Positions 1-6,738 of a stretch of 7,868 bases of DNA are shown here, piece after piece (positions within the stretch are counted from its first letter, which is position 1; the number at the start of each line of letters is the position of its first letter). The translations under genes and the position numbers were made by a program. The notes beneath the pieces were generated by a model. The model was not told where the DNA came from. It did no database searches and worked only from the letters and a program-made list of their open reading frames with translations. The stretch is from an uncultured Porphyromonadaceae bacterium (lineage in GTDB: Bacteria; Bacteroidota; Bacteroidia; Bacteroidales; Muribaculaceae). The stretch covers positions 1 through 7,868 of the forward strand of contig URZG01000092.1 of assembly GCA_900552325.1 (NCBI GenBank). Direction: 5' to 3'.

Positions 1-4
1 CTTT

Positions 5-1267
5 TCATTTGTCGTGAGTGTTCAGCATCCCGGCTCTTTTGCCGTCGACAATAATCACTACGAATGAATCCGGAAAGTCTTTCCGGGCCTTTTCAAGAGC
101 CTTGCGGGCTTTCTTCGGCGTGGAGTATGGACCTATGGTGTACTTGTACAGTCCGTTGTCAAGATAATATTCCACATCCTTGTAGCCTTTGAGCTCGGGA
201 GAACGGCGTGAATACGGACGCGAGCTTGCCGCGATCTGCACGCGGTAATAGGGTTCGCTGAAGGTACCTTCGCCGTCGGGGATCTCTTTGAGCCGATCCT
301 TTGCGGGAAGGGGCGGCACAGGCGCGCTTTCCACAGTCTTGCGTGGAGCGGGCGGTGGAACGGCCTTTCCGCCGGAGGCGTCACGGCCGGTGGTACGGAG
401 GCGTCGGGCCGCCACGTCATGTCCCGTTATATCGTTGCCGTAGGTATTGACATATCCGCAGAAAGCGTTGTAGATTGCTGTGGCCATCTCCTGCTGTCCT
501 TTGTCGGATTTCAGATATTTCTCAACTTCGGGATTGCAGATGAAGTCGAGCTCCACCAGCACGGAGGGCATGGAGGTGGCCCAGAGTACCCAGAATCCGG
601 CCTGGCGCACGCCGCGGGGCTGCCGTCCGGCCGTGGTCACGAGTTCGTTGTGCACTGCATCGGCGAACTCGATGCTCTGTTCCATGCGTTTGTTCTGGAA
701 AAGTTCGAAGGCGATATCACTCTCCTGCGAGTCGGGGTCGAAGTCGCTGTAGCGGGTGGTGTGGTCATCCTCGAGTTCCATTACGGAGTTCTCGCGTTTG
801 GCCACATTGAGATTTTCTGCCGTTTTGTGCAGACCGAGAGTGTAGACCTGGCATCCTTCCACCGTGGTCCGGTTTTTGGAGGATTTCGCCACGGAGTTTA
901 TGTGTACCGAAATGAACAGATCCGATCCCGCTTCGTTGGCGATCTGGGCGCGTCCCTGAAGTGTCACGAAATAGTCACCGTCGCGGGTGTACACCACTTT
1001 TACATCGTCCTTGAGGTTCTTCTCGATCAGTTCGCCGAGTTTTTTTACAACGGAGAGGGTAATGGTTTTCTCGTTCGACGACACGCCGAGGGCGCCGGTG
1101 TCGTGGCCTCCGTGACCGGCATCGAGTGTTACGGTAAACTTCCGCGAGGTGCCCTTTTTAGGGGCTGCTGCCGCATCCGTGAAGCATCCGGGGATAAGCG
1201 ACAGGATGGCAAGAACCGTTATGGACCTTGCTCCCAGAAAGTGGAATATTTTGCGGAAAGTATTCAC
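5..1267 (-). CDS. N-acetylmuramoyl-L-alanine amidase (Amidase_3) with C-terminal SPOR domain
   Basis: This envelope enzyme cleaves the amide bond between N-acetylmuramic acid and the stem peptide, normally for daughter-cell separation. With a GTG start at 1267 the product is 420 aa. Residues 1-35 look like an export signal: a basic start (NTFRK), a hydrophobic stretch, then IPGC, a weak lipobox that could make it a lipoprotein. The Amidase_3 domain spans about 44-272. Its zinc ligands are H52 in DAGHGGHD, E66 and H122 in SVHINS, and the catalytic Glu is E239 in VLVELDF. A long insertion (about 126-190) between H122 and E239 is usual in Bacteroidales homologues. A Pro-rich linker (304-321) leads to a SPOR domain (about 340-413), which in other proteins binds denuded septal glycan. 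No in-frame ATG precedes the catalytic core. GTG 1276 is an alternative start, and TTG 1372 is unlikely because it lies in the upstream terminator's tail. It is probably a single-gene unit here. Function is near certain; the start is not. Confidence 0.93.
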   Translation of the reverse strand: MNTFRKIFHFLGARSITVLAILSLIPGCFTDAAAAPKKGTSRKFTVTLDAGHGGHDTGALGVSSNEKTITLSVVKKLGELIEKNLKDDVKVVYTRDGDYFVTLQGRAQIANEAGSDLFISVHINSVAKSSKNRTTVEGCQVYTLGLHKTAENLNVAKRENSVMELEDDHTTRYSDFDPDSQESDIAFELFQNKRMEQSIEFADAVHNELVTTAGRQPRGVRQAGFWVLWATSMPSVLVELDFICNPEVEKYLKSDKGQQEMATAIYNAFCGYVNTYGNDITGHDVAARRLRTTGRDASGGKAVPPPAPRKTVESAPVPPLPAKDRLKEIPDGEGTFSEPYYRVQIAASSRPYSRRSPELKGYKDVEYYLDNGLYKYTIGPYSTPKKARKALEKARKDFPDSFVVIIVDGKRAGMLNTHDK

Positions 1268-1287
1268 AATATGCACAAAAACAGCTA

Positions 1288-1303
1288 CAAATTTACAAAA
1301 ATA
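1288..1303 (-). promoter_or_regulatory. Candidate -7 promoter elements for the amidase
   Basis: Two adjacent matches to the Bacteroidetes -7 consensus TAnnTTTG read on the minus strand: TATTTTTG (1303-1296) and TAAATTTG (1295-1288). They lie between the upstream gene's terminator and the GTG starts at 1276 and 1267, where a promoter is needed. I find no clean -33 TTTG at the expected distance, and the implied 5' leader is very short (about 10-20 nt), so this is tentative. Confidence 0.35.
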
Positions 1304-1370
1304 AGGCTGTATCACGCTCCTGTTACGGAGAAATTTAACTAAAAGAATGAATTTTCTCTCCCTTTCTGCC

Positions 1371-1414
1371 AATTAAAAACCCCGACAACCATCCTTTGCG
1401 GGACGTTGCCGGGG
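1371..1414 (-). terminator. Rho-independent terminator after the 638-aa surface protein gene
   Basis: On the minus strand, CCCCGGCAAC (1414-1405) pairs with GTTGTCGGGG (1389-1380). This is a 10-bp GC-rich stem with one G-U wobble. A smaller inner stem (GTCC with GGAT, 1404-1401 and 1394-1391) closes the loop. TTTTTAATT follows (1379-1371). The plus strand has no T tract after the hairpin, so it acts only in the minus direction. It lies about 40 nt past the stop codon of the 638-aa gene and separates that gene from the amidase. Confidence 0.9.
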
Positions 1415-1452
1415 GGTATCGGTGACAAGGTGGTTTACGCCTTGATATTATT

Positions 1453-3369
1453 TCAGCGGATCACAACTTTGGAGACTTTGGTGCCCTGACGACGGATGAA
1501 GAGGCCGTTGACAGGATTTTCTACGCGTACGCCCTGGAGGTTGAAGTATTCCACGGGAGCATCGTTTTCAGCTTCGACGGCAGAGATGGCATTGCTGCGC
1601 ATGTCGATTTCAAGACCGGTGTGACCCTGTGCTGCGCCGGGGAACATAATTTCGTCGGATTTCTGGCCGTCGGTGAGAGTGATGACAGCTTTTACCCAGA
1701 GGCCGTTGACAGCATTGGGCTTCAGGCCTGTCAGCTGGAGTGTGCCGGTGAGGTCCTTGGTGCCGGTGATTTCAGCGAGCACAACATCGGCATCGCCGTC
1801 GTTTACTTTCCAGGCGTTGGTAACGCACTTGATGTCGAGGGATTCGAAGAATGTCTCGTTTGAGAGAACGATTTCGTAACGGAGTGTGCCTGTATCGTCG
1901 CCGGTCTGCAGGGGATCCATTGCAGAGAGTGTGATCTGGGGCATAACGGGAGTGGTGCCGTCATCGAAAGCGGATGTGTCGATCGAGAGACCGGTCCAGC
2001 CCTGGGGTTCGCCGGGATACTGTGCTGCATCGCTCTTGTCGGCTCCTATCTCTGCCTGTGCTTTGACCCAAAGTTCGGTTATACCGCCGGCTGTCAGGTT
2101 GGTGAGGAGAAGAGTTCCGGTAAGATCAGTGGTGGTCATGTCGCCGACTACTTTATCACCGGTGGTATTGCACCATACATGGTAGGAGACGTTCTCCAGT
2201 TCGGGTTTGTCTGTGGTGATTGTGAAGGTGATTTCGCCTGTTGTAAGGCCGGTTGCCTTAGGCTCGCCAACGGTTAAGCCAAGAACGGGGAGCACAACGG
2301 AAGGATCGGAAACCTTCTTGAATGTCACGCCCTGGTCGTTGGGGTTGGTATTGATGGTTTTGGATTCTTCACCGTCCTTGTAGGTCACCTGGCCTTTGAA
2401 CCAGAGGTTCTGGTCGCCGTCGGCCACATTGATTTCGATGGATCCTTCTTTGGTGGTGGACTCGCCCATGAGTACATTGCCGGGAGCGTCGAGCCATACG
2501 CGGTAGGACTCAACATTTGCCTCGTCGATATTCTCAACTGCGATGGAGTAGTTGAAGTAAGCTTTCTCGGGGCCGTTCACGATCTCGTAGGTGAGGTTGG
2601 CGGTGGGCTTGTCGCTGGGAGCGGGATCGCCCTCAAGAGTCTTTACATTAAAGTTGCCGCCTTTGGCGATGTACTTCACACCGTCGATAGTCACCGAAGG
2701 ATTGTTGGTGTAGAAAGTATGGTTGGTGTTGGGATTGAGGTTCTCGAAAAGGATGGAACCGGAAGCGGTTTCGGCAACTTTATCGACACCGCCGGGCTGC
2801 ATGCCGAGCTGCAGGTGGTAAACGGCATCGGCCGGAACGGTTTTGCCGTTGTCCTCTACGAACTCGTAGTTTACTGTGATGGAGTTGGCGGTTACGACTT
2901 CGGTATGGTTGAAAGTGAAGTTGTATTCTGCCACAGGTGCGGCTTCTACTTTCACGGGGCAGTCGAAGTTGCTGATGATGGGGACAGTGCTACCGGCTTT
3001 GATAATGGTGACGGTAGTCAGCATCTGGTAATCTCCTTCTTCCAGATCTGCCCATGGCCCGGTGTAGGATGTGGCCTGTTTTGTGTTTATCCCCGAACCG
3101 TTTGCGGCGCCGCTCATTACAACAGCATCACCTTTTTTGAATACGTAGTTGAACGCTACGTTTGCGGGTGCTTCGTCAAGCTCAGGGGTGAATTCCACTT
3201 TCCAGTTAGGCCAGAGTTCGCCGGTATCCTTTTTGTCGTTCCAGAACGACCAGGTGTAAGGCACCTCACCGTCCACAGTGCCGGTAGCCTGGTCGACATT
3301 CTCGGCGACTACAGGCATGCCGATTGCTAGCATCATGGCTGCCAACAAGGTTTTGTAAGATTTCTTCAT
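1453..3369 (-). CDS. Secreted Ig/FN3-like repeat protein with Bacteroidales C-terminal sorting-like tail
   Basis: I do not recognise a named family. The 638-aa product starts with a clear signal peptide (MKKSYKTLL, hydrophobic core, probable cleavage after VVA-22). The rest is a chain of about five beta-rich modules of roughly 90-115 residues, at about 36-142, 147-245, 257-350, 366-466 and 479-590. The last two are plainly related: both carry DLTGTLxLTxL, then LWVKA, then SD, PG and QGxTGLxID. The modules are rich in Thr, Asp, Gly and Val, with few cysteines and no catalytic motif, so a structural or binding role outside the cell is inferred. The end, about 606-638, has VEYFNLQGVRV, NGLFIRRQG and VSKVVIR. 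This tail recurs on many Bacteroidales secreted proteins and resembles type IX secretion (Por) sorting tails, suggesting surface display or release. It has its own promoter and terminator. ATG 3369 follows an A/T-rich stretch with no Shine-Dalgarno, as usual in this phylum. Confidence 0.88.
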   Translation of the reverse strand: MKKSYKTLLAAMMLAIGMPVVAENVDQATGTVDGEVPYTWSFWNDKKDTGELWPNWKVEFTPELDEAPANVAFNYVFKKGDAVVMSGAANGSGINTKQATSYTGPWADLEEGDYQMLTTVTIIKAGSTVPIISNFDCPVKVEAAPVAEYNFTFNHTEVVTANSITVNYEFVEDNGKTVPADAVYHLQLGMQPGGVDKVAETASGSILFENLNPNTNHTFYTNNPSVTIDGVKYIAKGGNFNVKTLEGDPAPSDKPTANLTYEIVNGPEKAYFNYSIAVENIDEANVESYRVWLDAPGNVLMGESTTKEGSIEINVADGDQNLWFKGQVTYKDGEESKTINTNPNDQGVTFKKVSDPSVVLPVLGLTVGEPKATGLTTGEITFTITTDKPELENVSYHVWCNTTGDKVVGDMTTTDLTGTLLLTNLTAGGITELWVKAQAEIGADKSDAAQYPGEPQGWTGLSIDTSAFDDGTTPVMPQITLSAMDPLQTGDDTGTLRYEIVLSNETFFESLDIKCVTNAWKVNDGDADVVLAEITGTKDLTGTLQLTGLKPNAVNGLWVKAVITLTDGQKSDEIMFPGAAQGHTGLEIDMRSNAISAVEAENDAPVEYFNLQGVRVENPVNGLFIRRQGTKVSKVVIR

Positions 3370-3513
3370 GGATAAAGAAGTGTTAATAAGGAATTGTATA
3401 TAAGGGTTTTATAATATCTGTATGATTTTCTCTCTGTCAGGCTTAAAGCCAATAAGGAGCCAATAAGAATTATTAGTGCAAAGTTAAGAAATTATTGTCG
3501 AAAAAACATAAAA
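3370..3513 (-). promoter_or_regulatory. Promoter and leader of the 638-aa surface protein gene
   Basis: This 144-nt spacer is markedly more A/T-rich than the flanking genes. On the minus strand TAACTTTG (3486-3479) matches the Bacteroidetes -7 box TAnnTTTG exactly. The -33 region is T-rich (run at 3506-3501) but lacks a clean TTTG. The predicted transcription start is near 3475-3472, giving a leader of about 100 nt. The leader holds a tandem repeat and a short palindrome, annotated separately. No terminator for the upstream operon is visible, so some read-through is possible. Confidence 0.65.
3440..3467. repeat. Tandem 10-nt direct repeat next to a short palindrome in the leader
   Basis: AGCCAATAAG occurs twice in a row (plus strand, 3447-3456 and 3458-3467), one base apart, giving an 11-nt period. 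The first copy overlaps GGCTTAAAGCC (3440-3450), a perfect 5-bp inverted repeat around one central base. The 11-nt spacing would place both copies on the same face of the helix. They lie just downstream of the predicted transcription start, so an operator is possible. No regulator is identified in the window. Confidence 0.6.
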
Positions 3514-4878
3514 TTATTTATGTTTAACAATATTTCTTTTCATCTTGTTTTTTATGGATTCTCTGATTTTGATTCTGACCCCGAGGATGATGCGCTGCAG
3601 CAGGTAGACAAGGAGGAGGAATATGGCGAATGCGGCGGTGAGAATCATGAAGATTGCGGCATGCGGGGTGTCGGAGAGCTCCCTCACTGCCGTCATGGAG
3701 TCGGGGGCGTCGTATTGCCCGTTGACAATGGAGCTTACCGTGGCTTTACCTTTGACGCGGCCGTCCTGCAGCAGTACAAGCGACATCAGTCCGCGCGACA
3801 GTTCCTTGAGTGTGGTATCCTCCACGCTGTAGCAGGGATAGGCGGCCATGGAAATATCCTTCCACATCTCTATCCCTTTTGCCGGGGCGCCTATCAGCGC
3901 TGCCATGCCGATACCGGCCGAATCGGCTTTCTCGTAGAGGTCATTTATATAGTAGGTGTACGAGATATCGACGCGACGGAGTTCGGGAATGACAAGGAGC
4001 AACTGGGTGCCTTCGCCTGAAATTGCTGTGTCGGTCACATCCTCATCGTCATCGAATACGGCGAACCCGTGGTGACGGGTGGCTGATGCGGGTTCGATCC
4101 GCTCCACGAAAGTCCAGGTTGAATCGGGGAGATCGTCGGAGGGGAATTCCCGGCGCTCGCCGTCTTTTTCGTAGATGAAAACAGGGAGAGGCGCGTTGGC
4201 GTCATCTTCATCGTCTGAAACCGCCAGCAATGTGCCGGGAGGGTAGGGGCGGAAGTCCAGCATCGGCTGGATATTATAGCCGTAAAGCCCCACCATAATA
4301 ATATATAGTGTGACGGTGGCACCCGGCAGCCATTGAATCGCCGGCTTGTAAAGCCCCGATTTCATGCGCGGACTGTAGATGATAAGGAAAACAAGCGCCG
4401 CGGTGATGAGTATGTTCTTTACGAAAGTGGCGGTGTTGGAGATAACCCAAAAATCACCGAAGCATCCACAGTCGCTTACCGGTTCGGCTACGGCGATATA
4501 GGCCGTAAGAGGCAACATCACGGCCATAGAGAGGATGAGCGCCCAGGGGGCGACCCGCTTGTAGCAGCCCGTCATAAGGAGAAATCCGAATACGGTCTCA
4601 TAGGCGGAGACCGCCATCGCAGCCATCAGCACCACTGAGCGCGGCTGGCTCATGTCCCACGCGGCGAGATATTCCTCGAGCTTGAACATGAATCCCCACA
4701 GGTCGATACCCTTGACCACGCCCGAGAACACGAACAGCCCTCCGACGAGCACACGAAGCACCCATACGGTGATTTTCTGCCACCGTTTCAGCGGTTTTTC
4801 GGGTGTCGTCTCTGGTTTCTTTTCGGGTGTTCCGGCGGTGGCGACAGGTTGCGCCTCCACGTTATTGAGAGATGCCAT
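3514..4878 (-). CDS. BT_3928-family membrane protein: DoxX/MauE-like domain plus periplasmic thioredoxin-like region
   Basis: The 454-aa protein resembles the Bacteroidales family called BT_3928; its biochemical role is unknown to me. After a Pro/Thr/Glu-rich cytoplasmic N-terminus (1-33) there are five likely membrane spans, at about 35-56, 81-103, 110-131, 150-168 and 184-205. The first four form a DoxX/MauE-like bundle with FSGVVKGIDLWG near span 1 and CGCFGD (137-142) after span 3. That motif is typical of MauE-like proteins linked to periplasmic disulfide or quinone redox chemistry. Residues about 206-405 form a soluble, probably periplasmic, region. Its later part (about 290-385) reads like a thioredoxin fold but has only one cysteine (C349), so no CxxC. 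A final span (408-428) is followed by a very basic tail. Its start overlaps the end of the DUF1599 gene by 17 nt, indicating co-translation. Topology and domain limits are estimates by eye. Confidence 0.85.
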   Translation of the reverse strand: MASLNNVEAQPVATAGTPEKKPETTPEKPLKRWQKITVWVLRVLVGGLFVFSGVVKGIDLWGFMFKLEEYLAAWDMSQPRSVVLMAAMAVSAYETVFGFLLMTGCYKRVAPWALILSMAVMLPLTAYIAVAEPVSDCGCFGDFWVISNTATFVKNILITAALVFLIIYSPRMKSGLYKPAIQWLPGATVTLYIIMVGLYGYNIQPMLDFRPYPPGTLLAVSDDEDDANAPLPVFIYEKDGERREFPSDDLPDSTWTFVERIEPASATRHHGFAVFDDDEDVTDTAISGEGTQLLLVIPELRRVDISYTYYINDLYEKADSAGIGMAALIGAPAKGIEMWKDISMAAYPCYSVEDTTLKELSRGLMSLVLLQDGRVKGKATVSSIVNGQYDAPDSMTAVRELSDTPHAAIFMILTAAFAIFLLLVYLLQRIILGVRIKIRESIKNKMKRNIVKHK

Positions 4879-5428
4879 TTTCGGTGAGCTTGATGATGCC
4901 GAAGATGGCGTAGTTGATCATGTCGCGGTAGTTGGCCTCCACCCCTTCGGAGATCTCGGTGGAGCCGTCGTGGTCCTCTATCTCTTTGGTACGCATTATT
5001 TTCATGAGAATGAGGTCTGTGTATGAGCTCACGCGCATACGGCGCCACGCTTCGTCGTAGTCATGGTTCTTGTCGAGCATCAGCGAGCGGGTAGTTTTCA
5101 TCTCGGCGTCGTAGAGTTCGAGGGCTTTGGCGGGTGAGAGGTCTTTGCCTGAGGCGAACCCAAGGGAACACTGTATTAATGCGATGATGCCGTAGTTGAC
5201 GATGGCGATGAAACCGTCGAGAATCCCCTCGTCGGTGACACGGCGCTCTTTTTTCGTTTCCAGCGAGCGTATGCGGTCGGCTTTGATCAGTATCTGGTCG
5301 GTGACAGAGGATGGGCGCATCAGTCGCCAGGCTGCGCCGTAGTCGCGCAGTTTTTTTTCATATATGCCGCGGCAGGCGGCTGCCGCCGCGTCAAACTGTT
5401 TTTCGGTTTTATTTTCGATAGTGTTCAT
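4862..5428 (-). CDS. Tandem DUF1599 (nucleotide modification associated domain 1-like) protein
   Basis: This 188-aa soluble protein, without signal peptide or membrane span, consists of two copies of one module. In copy 1 (about 16-90) the core is DYGAAWRLMRPSSVTDQIL (29-47); in copy 2 (about 110-185) it is DYDEAWRRMRVSSYTDLIL (123-141). Both continue with a conserved K, R and E (K49/R52/E57 and K143/R146/E151). Each module ends in a matching helix: NYGIIALIQ (78-86) and NYAIFGIIK (172-180). This pattern fits DUF1599, which I recall is also named a nucleotide-modification-associated domain; a role with nucleotides or nucleic acids is a family-level guess, not shown here. The ATG overlaps the M16 gene's stop in an ATGA (4 nt) and the 3' end overlaps the BT_3928-type gene by 17 nt, so all three are probably made together. 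The chemical activity is unknown. Confidence 0.85.
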   Translation of the reverse strand: MNTIENKTEKQFDAAAAACRGIYEKKLRDYGAAWRLMRPSSVTDQILIKADRIRSLETKKERRVTDEGILDGFIAIVNYGIIALIQCSLGFASGKDLSPAKALELYDAEMKTTRSLMLDKNHDYDEAWRRMRVSSYTDLILMKIMRTKEIEDHDGSTEISEGVEANYRDMINYAIFGIIKLTENGISQ

Positions 5429-6738
5429 TTTCCGGCTATGGCGGTTAGACTCGGGTTAGGGATGATATGTTGCGCGAAAACGCGCGCCAGGTCGGCGGCG
5501 GTGACATTACGCACCGTTTCCTGGAGTTTGCGGTAACTGTCGGCGTTCTGGCCGGTTTCTTCCTGTCCGATGATATAGTCGCAGACGGTGAAAGGGGAAT
5601 CGAGTACACCGGCGAGTGCCGAGAGTATCAGGCGCCGCACACCGGTGAGCTCCTCGTCGGAGAGGGGATCGGAGACCATACGGGCGCTCTCGGCGGCTAT
5701 CTCGGCGAGGACTCCGTCAACGAATCCGTTGTCGGTCTGACTGCTGATAGTCATGAACGATCCTTCGCCTGGAAGGGAGGAAAGCTGGGCGCTTATCCCG
5801 TAGGTGTACCCCTTGTCCTCGCGGATGTTCTGCATGAGCCTCGAACCGAAATGGCCGCCGAACGCCACCGATGCCAGGCGCAGGGTCTCGTAGTCGGGAT
5901 TGTCACGCCCGATGGTGGGAACGGCTATCTTTATGGCGCTCTGAAGGGAATCGGCAACGGTGAGTTTGCGGTAATCTCCCTCGGGGTTATATTCCGGCTT
6001 GACGCGTCGGATCGTCACCCGGTCGGCGACGGATTCGAACCGCATGGCTTCCAGGCGCGATACCACTGCAGAAAGAAGCCCGGGCGTCAGGCGTCCGGCA
6101 AGATATGCCCTCGGTGGAGTGGCTTTCAGGTGCCGGCGGTAATGGTCGCGTACCATCGCGGGGGTGACCGCCGAGAAATCTGCAGGCATTGAACGGTGTG
6201 CCCTCGGATTCCCGGCGCCATATACCATCGGGAGATAGATGTCCTGGACTTTCGAGGTTATTTTTTCGCGGTTGGTGAGGCACTGGGCCGCGAGTTTGTC
6301 ACGTCTGGCCTCAACGGCCTCGTCGGGAAAGACGGGAGATGAAAGCACTTCGGTGAAGATGTCAAGCACCTCGTCCGGCCGCGACGCGAGGCCGAACAGT
6401 GTGGCGCCGAAGTAGTGGGAGGTGGATTCGTAGCGCGTCCACGCCCCGTTGTATTCCAGAATCTCGGCTATCTCGGCTCCGGTGTGGAGGGTTGTACCCT
6501 CGTTTATCACCGACGCCATCACCTGCGGCACCTCCTGATGGGGAGTGTCAAGGTTACCGCCGTCCCATCTCAGTGAAAGACGGTAGACAGGCTGGGCGCC
6601 GTTGTCGAGAGTCATGAGCCGGATGCCGTTCTGCAGCACGGTCTCCGTGTATTCCGGAAGACGTAGGTCGGCGAACTCGCTGACTTCCGGAGCGATGGTG
6701 CGGTAGGGCGCGGCTATCGGTGTTTTATCGGTCTGCAT
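5425..6738 (-). CDS. M16-family (insulinase-like) peptidase homologue lacking the zinc motif
   Basis: This 437-aa protein has the usual layout of a single M16 unit: an N-terminal M16 domain (about 34-190) and an M16_C domain (about 190-435). The latter carries FGGHFGSRLMQNIRE (293-307) and DKGYTYGISA (308-317), the region holding the Arg/Tyr pair that contacts substrate in active partners. The inverted zinc motif HxxEH is missing: where family enzymes read HFLEH-like, this protein has VPQVMASVINEGT (70-82). It is therefore probably a non-catalytic subunit, like those pairing with an active M16 protein in bacteria and mitochondria. No partner lies in the window. There is no signal peptide, so it is probably cytoplasmic. 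ATG 6738 was chosen because it starts just inside the kdsB end (14-nt overlap) and leaves the expected short lead-in. The open frame continues further upstream, but that part only shadows kdsB. The stop overlaps the next gene's ATG. Confidence 0.92.
   Translation of the reverse strand: MQTDKTPIAAPYRTIAPEVSEFADLRLPEYTETVLQNGIRLMTLDNGAQPVYRLSLRWDGGNLDTPHQEVPQVMASVINEGTTLHTGAEIAEILEYNGAWTRYESTSHYFGATLFGLASRPDEVLDIFTEVLSSPVFPDEAVEARRDKLAAQCLTNREKITSKVQDIYLPMVYGAGNPRAHRSMPADFSAVTPAMVRDHYRRHLKATPPRAYLAGRLTPGLLSAVVSRLEAMRFESVADRVTIRRVKPEYNPEGDYRKLTVADSLQSAIKIAVPTIGRDNPDYETLRLASVAFGGHFGSRLMQNIREDKGYTYGISAQLSSLPGEGSFMTISSQTDNGFVDGVLAEIAAESARMVSDPLSDEELTGVRRLILSALAGVLDSPFTVCDYIIGQEETGQNADSYRKLQETVRNVTAADLARVFAQHIIPNPSLTAIAGK

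Noticed and set aside
419..1342. A 307-codon open frame on the plus strand, opposite the amidase gene
   Set aside because: It is fully antisense to a strongly supported amidase/SPOR gene. Its translation shows no domain, and it runs into the amidase's own start and promoter region.
1380..1414. Hairpin as a bidirectional terminator or an attachment site
   Set aside because: The plus strand lacks a T tract after the stem, and both flanking genes read on the minus strand. There is no recombinase gene or flanking duplication.
2719..3330. A 203-codon plus-strand open frame opposite the surface protein gene
   Set aside because: It is antisense to a protein with signal peptide, repeats and sorting-like tail. 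The translation is low-complexity Val/Gly/Phe-rich and has no promoter context.
3440..3450. GGCTTAAAGCC hairpin as a terminator for the upstream operon
   Set aside because: The stem is only 5 bp, the loop is too small, and no T tract follows on the minus strand. It fits better as part of a possible operator.
5467..6192. A 241-codon plus-strand open frame opposite the M16 gene
   Set aside because: It mirrors the GC-rich codons of the M16 gene, has no recognisable motif, and lies entirely within a gene with conserved M16_C motifs.
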